Below the pieces are notes generated by a model. That model ran no database searches. It had not been told where the DNA came from and saw only the letters and a list, made by a program, of their open reading frames with translations. DNA of 64,000 bases from CAZHFW01 sp964531675 (GTDB lineage Bacteria; Planctomycetota; Phycisphaerae; Phycisphaerales; UBA1924), in the NCBI GenBank assembly GCA_964531675.1, contig CAZHFW010000003.1:1-64000 (forward strand), in the 5' to 3' direction. A program made the translations under genes and the position numbers. Below are positions 1 to 7,249 of this stretch, piece by piece (position 1 is the stretch's first letter; the number at the start of each line of letters is the position of its first letter).

Positions 1-217
1 TCCCCGAGGCCTCCACCGCGAAGAAAGTTCGAGCGGTGGAGAGGTACCTCCATTCTCCAAACCACCGGCACAGACCGGAACCGAGCGGACACTCCCGGAA
101 CACTCCGGAAGTTCCGCTCGCTTGGTTCTTGTGCGCGCAGGCGCAGCTTCCGGTCACTTCCGCTTGGCTCCGACGCCTGCTGCTGCTGGAGGGCGGCTTC
201 AATCACGCTCAAGTCGT

Positions 218-249
218 GCCATCAAGGTTGGTCGGACGACGTTGATGCC
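218..249. repeat. imperfect hairpin, diverged copy of the 353-386 palindrome
   Basis: ATCAAGGTTGG (221-231) faces CGACGTTGAT (237-246) across a CGGA-containing loop, with one mismatch and one G-T pair. The bases around the loop and the ATCAA/TTGAT arms match the perfect palindrome about 135 bases downstream. The two look like copies of one extragenic palindrome. Confidence 0.5.
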
Positions 250-352
250 CCTGCATTCCGATTTCCATCGATCCGACGCCCGGGGCCCCAACTGGGGACT
301 CTGATCCGGGGTTCGACGCAACTTCTCGGCTGCGCCTTTGCTGGCACGTCTC

Positions 353-386
353 TGCCATCAAAGTCGTCGGAACGACTTTGATGGCA
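353..386. repeat. perfect 15-bp inverted repeat with CGGA loop
   Basis: TGCCATCAAAGTCGT (353-367) and its exact complement (372-386) flank the loop CGGA. The element lies about 75 bases beyond the stop codon of the minus-strand kinase gene, so it may end that transcript. No T-run follows it on either strand, so a REP-like extragenic palindrome is as likely as an intrinsic terminator. Confidence 0.75.
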
Positions 387-460
387 CGGCAGATGGACGG
401 ACCGTGGTGCCACATGCTGCACCGCTCCTGAATCCTCCTGGTGCGCCGCGGGGGCGATCT

Positions 461-3130
461 TTACTGCTTCATCGCCCGCGCTGCTGCGACCAGTTCTGTT
501 GCGATCGGGACTTCGATCGTGTACGGCAAGGATGCCTCGGCGGTTGTCAGGGCCTGATCGAAGTGCTCGCGGCGATCGACCATGGCCTCGGCGCGCGCGA
601 AGTTTGCGTAGAACGCTGCACGGCGGGGATGGTGTTCTGGCGCGAGCTGGTCGCGCCGCTCCCAGACCATGTCCAGGACTTCGGCCCTTGAGACGATCGC
701 GCCGACGGTCTTGAGCTGTCCGATGACCGCGTCCATGACGTCCGGGAGGTTCTGAATCTCGTGGGCGTGCGCCAGCATCATGCGCGCCTTGACACCCTGC
801 GCGCACCACGTGCGGAGTTCCTTCTCGTGTCCGGGCCAGCTCGCGTAGAGATCGCGGAGCTGGGTGATCCGCGTCTCCGTTGTCCAGTCGAACTCCTGGG
901 CGTTGTCCGCGCAGATCTGATACGCGCGGAGCATGCAGGGCTCGGCCTCCGCGTAACGGCCCGCCTTGGCGAAGAGGATCCCCATCGTCGAATCGGCGTT
1001 CGCGCGGTTCGGGTGCCCCGGAGGAAACAAACGCGCCATCGAGGCCTGGATGCCCGCGGCGACCTCGATCGCTTCGTCCACCTTGCCCTCTCGGGAGAGG
1101 GCGGAGGCGAAGTTGGCGCGGGCCACGATCGTCTTGCGGTGGTCTGGTCCGAAGTGCTCCGTTGCGACTTCCAAGGCCCGCCGGCGCAGGGCGAGCACGC
1201 CGTCCATCTGGCCGCGGGATTCTCGGCAGGCGGCCAACCAGTTCAGCATTGAGCCGAGGGCCTCGCCATTGGTCCGGGGGTCACGCTCGGCCAGCGCGAT
1301 GGATCGCTCGAGCAGCGGGGCCGCCTCGTCCATGCGGCGCAGCGTCACGAGCGCGCCGCTCAACTGGGCGCTCACCAGCAGCGTCTGCGGATCCTGCTCG
1401 CTCAGCGAATGGCGACAGCGGGCCATGGCGTCCTGCGCGACCGCGAGAAATGCCTCGTCCTCGTGGCTTTGCTGCAACGCGATGCCCAGCGCGGTCAGCG
1501 CCCGGATGGTCTCCAGAGCGTCGACGCCTTGGGTCTTCTCCACGAGTTCAACGGTCTGTCGCAGCTCGCGCTTGGCCTCGGCGAGCTTGCCGATCTGAAG
1601 GAACACGGTGCCCAGATCGCCGCGGATGCTGGCCTCGATCTCGGGCTGAGCCTCGAACCGCTCGTGCAGTCCTTCCGACGCGTGGGAGAGCACGTCGAGC
1701 ATCTTGACGTCGTATCCCATCTTCTCCGGGCCAGCGGCGAGCAGAAGGCCTTCGATCATGTAGTCGCGGACCGCGGAACTGAGGCGCTGCCTCTGGTCGG
1801 CCAGCTCCCGGGCTTTCTGCTCCCGGAAGTAGAGCGTGGCGCTGACTACGAAGCCCGCGACGACGGCCAGCGCCGCAGCAGAGCCGCCAATCACCAGCGC
1901 GCGATTCCGCTTGGAGAACTTCGAGAGGGTGTAAAGGGTCGTGGGCCCCCGCGCCAGGATCGGCTGGTTTCGTACGAATCGCCTGAGATCATCGGCCAGC
2001 GCTGCGGCGGTCACGTAGCGATGGTCCCGGTCCTTGGCCATCGCCTTGAAAACGATGGTCTGCAGATCCCGGTCGATCATCGCGGGGGACCGGTTTGCTT
2101 CGGAGTTGAGCGGCGCGGGTTCCTGCTCCTGCACGATCCGCGCGGCCTGGGCGAGGGGCTTGCCCCGCGTGTCGATGGGCAAGCGCCCCGTCAACAGTTC
2201 ATACAGAATGACGCCCAGCGCGTACACGTCCGAGCGGGCGTCGACCGCGTCGGTCTCCCCGCTCAGCTGCTCGGGGCTCATGTAGGCGATCGTCCCGATC
2301 ACCATTCCCGCCTCGCTCAGCGCGGTGTGCTGCGTGTCGGGCTCGAGCAGCCTGGCGACGCCGAAGTCCAGGATCTTGGGGAAAGGCCCAATTTCGCCCG
2401 AGCGGCCCGAGGACTCGGTGTCCGGGGCCTTCTTCTCCCAGGCCTCGACGCCCGTCACGAGGATGTTCGCGGGCTTGAGATCGCGATGGATCACGCCCTT
2501 GGTGTGTGCGTGCTGCACCGCGTCGGCGATCTTGGCGGCCAGTTCGGCCAGTGCGGACGCCTCGGGGTTGCGGGACTTGACCGCTTCGTCCAGACGTTCG
2601 CCGCGCACGTACTCCATCGCGAAGTAGGCGACCGCGCCCTCGGGCGTGTCGGCCGATCCGGCCTCGTAGATGCGCGTGATGCCCGGATGTTCGAGGCGAC
2701 CGAGCACCCGGATCTCTCGACCGAATCTGGCGTGCGTCGGCCTGGTCATTCCCGCGCGTTGCACGATTTTGAGCGCCACCTCGCGCTCGGGATTGCTCTG
2801 CTCGGCGAGGTACACGACGCCCATGCCGCCGCGCCCGATCACGCCCTTGATCCGGTACGGGCCGATCTGCTCCGGAGCAGCGGCGGGCGTCAGCGCGAGC
2901 ACGGAGGCGCGCAGCGCACCGCTGTCCGGGTCCAGGGGAGCGTCGGCCTGAGCATCCGCCCTGAGCAGCGCCATGACCATCGCTCGCGCGGCCTGATCGT
3001 CCGCGCATCGGGCATCGACAAACGCCTCCCGCTCCGACGCTGGGAGTTCAGAAGCTTCGGCGAAAACACTTCGGACGCGTTCGAACGCCTCCCGAGACAG
3101 CCCGCCGATGCTCTCCGGTTGCCCGCTCAC
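461..3130 (-). CDS. membrane Ser/Thr protein kinase with TPR-like extracytoplasmic region
   Basis: This is an 889-residue Hanks-type kinase. The glycine loop IGRGGMGVVYLAEQ is near residue 98, the VALKIV lysine near 121, the catalytic HRDLKPANIL near 215, DFG near 255 and the activation-segment motif GTIAYMSPEQ near 279. A single membrane helix follows near residue 410 (ALVIGGSAAALAVVAGFVV). The rest is alpha-helical with degenerate tetratricopeptide units, probably a sensor or protein-binding part. The start is GTG, overlapping the stop of the sigma factor gene as GTGA, so the two are translationally coupled. In planctomycetes such kinases often sit beside ECF sigma genes; phosphorylation of the sigma factor is an inference here. 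Confidence 0.9.
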   Translation of the reverse strand: MSGQPESIGGLSREAFERVRSVFAEASELPASEREAFVDARCADDQAARAMVMALLRADAQADAPLDPDSGALRASVLALTPAAAPEQIGPYRIKGVIGRGGMGVVYLAEQSNPEREVALKIVQRAGMTRPTHARFGREIRVLGRLEHPGITRIYEAGSADTPEGAVAYFAMEYVRGERLDEAVKSRNPEASALAELAAKIADAVQHAHTKGVIHRDLKPANILVTGVEAWEKKAPDTESSGRSGEIGPFPKILDFGVARLLEPDTQHTALSEAGMVIGTIAYMSPEQLSGETDAVDARSDVYALGVILYELLTGRLPIDTRGKPLAQAARIVQEQEPAPLNSEANRSPAMIDRDLQTIVFKAMAKDRDHRYVTAAALADDLRRFVRNQPILARGPTTLYTLSKFSKRNRALVIGGSAAALAVVAGFVVSATLYFREQKARELADQRQRLSSAVRDYMIEGLLLAAGPEKMGYDVKMLDVLSHASEGLHERFEAQPEIEASIRGDLGTVFLQIGKLAEAKRELRQTVELVEKTQGVDALETIRALTALGIALQQSHEDEAFLAVAQDAMARCRHSLSEQDPQTLLVSAQLSGALVTLRRMDEAAPLLERSIALAERDPRTNGEALGSMLNWLAACRESRGQMDGVLALRRRALEVATEHFGPDHRKTIVARANFASALSREGKVDEAIEVAAGIQASMARLFPPGHPNRANADSTMGILFAKAGRYAEAEPCMLRAYQICADNAQEFDWTTETRITQLRDLYASWPGHEKELRTWCAQGVKARMMLAHAHEIQNLPDVMDAVIGQLKTVGAIVSRAEVLDMVWERRDQLAPEHHPRRAAFYANFARAEAMVDRREHFDQALTTAEASLPYTIEVPIATELVAAARAMKQ

Positions 3131-3693
3131 CGCAGAAGCTCCTTTTTCAGCCAGGCGCGGATGAACGCGGTGTCCTGCTCGATGGTGCGGCTCGAGACCC
3201 CCGCCAGATCGGCGGCGCTCTCCACAGAGAGGCCGGCCAGGAAGCGCAGCTCGAAGATGAGGCCGAGCCTGGGATCCATGGAGGACAGACGCTCGATCGT
3301 TTCGTCGAGCACGACCAGATCGATCGCGGGGGCCGCCTGCACAGCGAGCTGCCCGGTGAGGGTCACTTCCACAAGGCCCCCACCACGCTTCATCGCACGC
3401 CGCGCTCGCGCGTGGTCGGCCAGAAGATTCCGCATCGCGTGGGCCGCAGCACGAACGAAGTGCTTTCGATCATTCCAATCTGGCCTGGCGTTGCCGAGGA
3501 GCTTGACGCACAGCTCGTTGACCAAAGCGGTCGGCTGCAGGGTCTGATCGCTGGGCTGATCGCGGAACAGGTTTCCCGCGATCGCCCTCAACTCCGCGTA
3601 CGCGACCTCGAGCAGAGCCGGGAGTGCATCTTGGTCGCCGGCACGGACCCGGTCCAGAAGCTGCGTGACGTGCTGCTCATTGAGATCCGCCAT
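3127..3693 (-). CDS. ECF-type RNA polymerase sigma factor (TIGR02999-like)
   Basis: A 188-residue protein with region 2 near residues 20-100 (ALVNELCVKLL, then HFVRAAAHAMRNLLADHA and a basic ARARRAMKRGG stretch). Region 4 lies at the C terminus (FELRFLAGLSVESAADLAG, then SSRTIEQD). The ADHARARRAMKRGGG segment is typical of the TIGR02999 group found mainly in planctomycetes and acidobacteria. I chose the ATG at 3693 because upstream codons in this frame show no sigma features. It overlaps the kinase gene by four bases, and no anti-sigma gene is adjacent, which points to control by the kinase (inference). Confidence 0.88.
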   Translation of the reverse strand: MADLNEQHVTQLLDRVRAGDQDALPALLEVAYAELRAIAGNLFRDQPSDQTLQPTALVNELCVKLLGNARPDWNDRKHFVRAAAHAMRNLLADHARARRAMKRGGGLVEVTLTGQLAVQAAPAIDLVVLDETIERLSSMDPRLGLIFELRFLAGLSVESAADLAGVSSRTIEQDTAFIRAWLKKELLR

Positions 3694-3814
3694 CGACGAC
3701 GCCCCCCCCCGGGAACTGCGGGCGCGCCAGCATATCCGAATCGGCCCTCCGAACGCATGGTCGTATTCCCGTCCTCCACCAAGACGTGTGCCGCGGGGCC
3801 CCGGGGCAGGAAGC

Positions 3815-3844
3815 GACACCCGGGCTGTCGCCAGCCCGGGTGTC
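3815..3844 (-). terminator. 13-bp perfect hairpin beyond the dockerin-like gene
   Basis: GACACCCGGGCTG (3815-3827) pairs exactly with its complement at 3832-3844 around TCGC. It begins 32 bases past the stop of the minus-strand gene ending at 3876 and lies upstream of the sigma gene, so it probably separates the two transcripts. No clear U-tract follows. Confidence 0.6.
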
Positions 3845-3875
3845 CGCGAGTGTGAAGGTTCAGCCGGCGAATCGG

Positions 3876-4286
3876 TCACGCTCCCACATCAAAGTCGCTC
3901 AGGAACTGGAAGAAGTCCGCCAGGTCCACCGTGCCGTCGTGGTTCACGTCCGCGACCTCGTCGGTGGAGTCGAACCCGCTCAGGAAGAGGAAGAAGTCTT
4001 CGAGATCGCTGACATCGTCTCCGTTGAGGTCGGACCGGAGCGTCGGCGCCAGCGCGCCGCCTTCCCAGTAACCGCCGGTGAGGGAGAAGACGCCGCCGGC
4101 GACGAAACGCTGCGCGTCGGGCTGGCCAACGCTGCCGGTCAGCTCGAACTCGCCGCCCGAAGAAACTTCGCCGCCGCCCGAGTCGATCGTTGACCATTCG
4201 ATGGCGGAATCGGGGGGAGTCGGACGCATCGAGCCCTGCGCCATTCCCGCGATCGATCCCAGCAATGAAGCGGTGATGAGAAGCAT
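3876..4286 (-). CDS. small secreted protein with two C-terminal dockerin-type EF-hand repeats
   Basis: A 136-residue protein. Residues 1-18 form a hydrophobic signal (MLLITASLLGSIAGMAQG). The middle is Gly/Ser rich (SGGGEVSSGGEFELTGSVGQ, then FSLTGGYWEGG). The end carries two calcium-loop units, DLNGDDVSDLEDFFLFLSGF and DVNHDGTVDLADFFQFLSDF, which match dockerin-like repeats common at the ends of planctomycete secreted proteins. The second ATG is preferred because GGAG lies six bases before it. The gene follows the collagen-like gene by 28 bases and is probably cotranscribed. The body domain is unknown; attachment through a cohesin-like partner is inference. Confidence 0.8.
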   Translation of the reverse strand: MLLITASLLGSIAGMAQGSMRPTPPDSAIEWSTIDSGGGEVSSGGEFELTGSVGQPDAQRFVAGGVFSLTGGYWEGGALAPTLRSDLNGDDVSDLEDFFLFLSGFDSTDEVADVNHDGTVDLADFFQFLSDFDVGA

Positions 4287-4314
4287 GTGTGACTCCATGT
4301 CGAATGCGGATGTT

Positions 4315-6882
4315 TCAGGCGTGCTTGGCGGAACGACGGCGGGTGATGAACATCCCGCAGAGCGGGATCATGACGCCCGCGCCCAGACCGGCGCTGGCCA
4401 GGTGCGAACCTGACATCCCCAGGTTCTCTTCGCAGCGCGCCAGGCGGCTCTTGAGCTCCTCGATCTCGTGGTCGCGGAGCGAGAGCTCGCGCGCCAGCGT
4501 CGCGTCGCGCTCCTTGAGTTCGAGCACGACGCCCTGCACCGCGGCCATCGTGACGCCCCAGGCGTTCTTGTCGAGAATCACGCGGTCGTTGTCGTCGCCC
4601 AGGTCGAAGGCCTTCTTGAAATCCTGCGCGACGGGGCCGACGTACTGGGTGACTTTGTCGTTCTTGTAGTTCCATCGCGTGACAGGCATCGCGGACATCC
4701 GCCGCAGGATGTCGCGGGGGTCGATGGAGGCGAAGTTCTCCTTGGCGTTGCGGTCCGAGGGCGTGAAGAGGTTGCCCGACGAGTTGATTCCCGAGAACGT
4801 CCCACCCGGATTCTCGATGATGAGCGAATCCGTGGCGGTATGGACGGAGCCCGACGCGCTGGTGTTCTGGATGCGGACACGCCCGGTCGAGCGGATGGAA
4901 TCACCCGCGACGGAGCTGGTCTGTCCCCACACGCCGACGGAGTTGCCGGTCGAGGCCAGCGCGTTGCCGTAGACGCCTGTGGCGCCGTCGGTCGTGCTGC
5001 TCGTGCGCCCCTGGACGCCGCGAGCCACGCCGCTGTTGGCTGCTCCGATGATGCCGGCCGCGTAGTTGCCCGGAACGCCGGTGCCGTTGTTCAGACCAAC
5101 GACGCCGACGCCGTTGAACGATGAGACCTCGCCCCAGACGCCAACGCTGTTGCCGGTGGAGCCGGTCGACAAGCCGTACACGGCCTTGGCTGTGGAGCTG
5201 TTGAACGTGCTGGTGCCGTTGACGCTCGAGACCTGCCCCATGAGACCGATGGCCGAGTTCCCGTTGTTCGCCTTGTTGACGCCCGAGAGCGCGATGCCGT
5301 CTTTCGAGTTCGCCTCGGCGTAGACGCCGATGCCGGTGCCGGTGGTCGAGGTGCTGATGCCTTCGACGCCAACGCCCGTGGAGGACGATGCTTCGCCATG
5401 GATGCCCGTGCCGCCGGTGGCCGTGTTGTTGACTTGGACGCCAAACGGATTTGAGTTGGTCGCAACGTCGACCTTGGCGAGTCCGGTGAGGATGCCAAAG
5501 CCGGTATTGCCGCTGAGGTTGTACTGGGAGTTCACGCCGCTGATCGTGAACGGTGCGCTGCTGCCCGCGGGACCCTGCGGCCCGGTCGCACCGGTGTTGC
5601 CGATCGGACCTTGCGGGCCAGTCGCGCCCGCCGGTCCGGTGTTGCCGATCGGGCCCTGCGGGCCGGTCGGACCGGCTGGCCCGGTGTCGCCGATCGGACC
5701 CTGCGGGCCGGTCGCACCCGCAGGGCCTGTGGGGCCCGCGGGGCCCGCGACCTGCGCGGTGGTCTGCTTGGTGCCGTCGGGGAAGATCAGCCCCGTGGTG
5801 CCGCTGGTGCCGGTGATCTGGATATTGCCGTTGGACTTCACACCCGTGCCATTGGACACCAACGTCGAGAACTCGCCACCGATGCCCGACAGCGAGAGCC
5901 CGCGCACCGCCTGACCCGAACCGTTGGAGAGGAAATCACCCGCGATGCCGCTGTTGGAGATGCCACTGATGCCAGCACCGGATTGCGACGTGCCGCGCAC
6001 GCCCTCGCCGGTTGTCGAGAAGCCCGCGACGCCCTTGAAGCTCGTCGAGGAGCCGCGGATGCCGTCGCCGGTGGTGGACGTCGCGTCCACGCCCTCGTTC
6101 CGCGCGGTGATGCTCAGACCCTTGGCCCCAGAGTTCACAAAAATCGCGTCATCGTCGCTGGTCGTGATGTCGATGCCCTTGAGACCAGCGCCGGCGTTGA
6201 TCTTCAGCGACCGCGACGTATTGGGCGTCGTCCCGATCGCGACCACGCCGGTGTTGTAATACGTGTTCGCGCCGCTGAGCGACCAGGGCGACGCCCCTGC
6301 GGGACCCGTGTTGCCGATCGGCCCCTGCGGCCCCGTGCTCCCCGTCGGACCCGCAGGTCCAACCGGCCCCGCGGGACCCTGTGCACCGGTCGCGCCCGCC
6401 GGGCCGACTGGACCCGCCGGGCCCTGCGCACCGGCTGCTCCTTGCGCGCCGGCGGGACCAGCCGGACCCTGCGGGCCAGGGTTCCCGTTCAGCGCGAACA
6501 ACGCGTACGGCGCCGGGGTCAGCGTCTGCCGGGGCGTGAGCGTCACGAAGGCCCCCGACCCCGCGGGCGACCGCACCGCGATCTCCAGATACCGCTCTTC
6601 ACCCGTGAATGCGGCGCTGCCGAAGTCCAGGCGCACCGCGAAGCGGCCGTTCAACACGCCGGCGCCGTTGGTCGAGAGCGTCGGCCCGACGGCTGTGCCT
6701 CCGGTGACGCTGTCGTACAGCGTGAACTGAAAGTCGACACTCTCGGTGACGGGCGTGCCGCTGGCCTTGAGCTCCCCCTGGTAGGTGAAGGCCGTCGTGA
6801 CAGGCCCCGAGGCCCGCGAGGCGGTGGTTCCCGCTGCCAGCACGAGCGAGGCGATCAGAGAGCAGGCAAGGCGCTTCCGCAT
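4315..6882 (-). CDS. collagen-like surface protein with S74 self-cleaving chaperone domain
   Basis: 855 residues beginning with a signal peptide (MRKRLACSLIASLVLAAG). A beta domain is followed by two Gly-X-Y collagen tracts, roughly residues 140-205 and 380-445. Each is followed by beta-helix-like repeats rich in GTGIHGEAS or GVRGTSQSG patterns. The intramolecular chaperone domain (peptidase S74) starts at SDRNAKENF, with the expected Ser near 709 and Lys near 714. A coiled coil (LKERDATLARELSLRDHEIE) comes next. The tail is a hydrophobic segment then ITRRRSAKHA, resembling a C-terminal membrane anchor. S74 domains usually sit at the ends of trimeric fibres. The start at 6882 has GGGGAA upstream. 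Confidence 0.85.
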   Translation of the reverse strand: MRKRLACSLIASLVLAAGTTASRASGPVTTAFTYQGELKASGTPVTESVDFQFTLYDSVTGGTAVGPTLSTNGAGVLNGRFAVRLDFGSAAFTGEERYLEIAVRSPAGSGAFVTLTPRQTLTPAPYALFALNGNPGPQGPAGPAGAQGAAGAQGPAGPVGPAGATGAQGPAGPVGPAGPTGSTGPQGPIGNTGPAGASPWSLSGANTYYNTGVVAIGTTPNTSRSLKINAGAGLKGIDITTSDDDAIFVNSGAKGLSITARNEGVDATSTTGDGIRGSSTSFKGVAGFSTTGEGVRGTSQSGAGISGISNSGIAGDFLSNGSGQAVRGLSLSGIGGEFSTLVSNGTGVKSNGNIQITGTSGTTGLIFPDGTKQTTAQVAGPAGPTGPAGATGPQGPIGDTGPAGPTGPQGPIGNTGPAGATGPQGPIGNTGATGPQGPAGSSAPFTISGVNSQYNLSGNTGFGILTGLAKVDVATNSNPFGVQVNNTATGGTGIHGEASSSTGVGVEGISTSTTGTGIGVYAEANSKDGIALSGVNKANNGNSAIGLMGQVSSVNGTSTFNSSTAKAVYGLSTGSTGNSVGVWGEVSSFNGVGVVGLNNGTGVPGNYAAGIIGAANSGVARGVQGRTSSTTDGATGVYGNALASTGNSVGVWGQTSSVAGDSIRSTGRVRIQNTSASGSVHTATDSLIIENPGGTFSGINSSGNLFTPSDRNAKENFASIDPRDILRRMSAMPVTRWNYKNDKVTQYVGPVAQDFKKAFDLGDDNDRVILDKNAWGVTMAAVQGVVLELKERDATLARELSLRDHEIEELKSRLARCEENLGMSGSHLASAGLGAGVMIPLCGMFITRRRSAKHA

Positions 6883-7249
6883 GGTTGGTTCCCCAGTAAC
6901 TGAGTTCCGCCGCGCCGAGCGACCCACGGCCGCGGTCGGGCGTCTGTGCTGGAAACGCAGTCTGGAAACCCCGGGCGCAGACAAAGCTGTCAATCAGTGC
7001 CAAATTCTCCAACGCGAGGGAGTGCCGACATGGACCCCGGTCCTGGATTTCCGAGGGCATCGGGCTTCGCCCGGCGCGGGCGGGTGCGGTGGGACACCGC
7101 CAGGCTCCCGGCACCAGAGCACCCCACCCACCACCGCGGCGAGCTGTCAGTCGACATGGCGGACGTCGGCTGCATTCAGGCTTGTCTGGAATCTGCGATT
7201 GCCATCCCAGTGCCTTCGCTGGCCTTGCATCTGCGGGTAGGCTCATGGC
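6883..7249. other. divergent intergenic region between collagen-like and kinase genes
   Basis: This 367-base stretch must hold promoters for both divergent genes. A minus-strand TTGACA is present at 6988-6993, but no convincing -10 hexamer stands 16-18 bases from it. A short dyad CGGGCTTCGCCCG lies near 7061. I see no coding potential or strong operator. Confidence 0.4.

Larger units (their letters stand above)
1..460. other. non-coding stretch beyond the kinase gene
   Basis: No open frame here has a ribosome site or a recognisable product. The stretch lies downstream of the minus-strand kinase gene and holds two related palindromes, annotated separately. The first 180 bases also carry short partial repeats of TTCCGCT and CCGGAA, including GAGCGGA and TCCGCTC placed as inverted arms around positions 84-121. 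A promoter for a gene to the left of the window cannot be excluded. Confidence 0.5.

Noticed and set aside
1409..3547. 712-residue plus-strand frame
   Set aside because: Antisense to the kinase and the sigma factor, both of which carry clear family motifs.
5560..6480. Short GGACCC/GGGCC-type repeats as possible recombination or CRISPR-like sequence
   Set aside because: They encode Gly-X-Y collagen triplets of the S74 protein, and repetition follows codon triplets.
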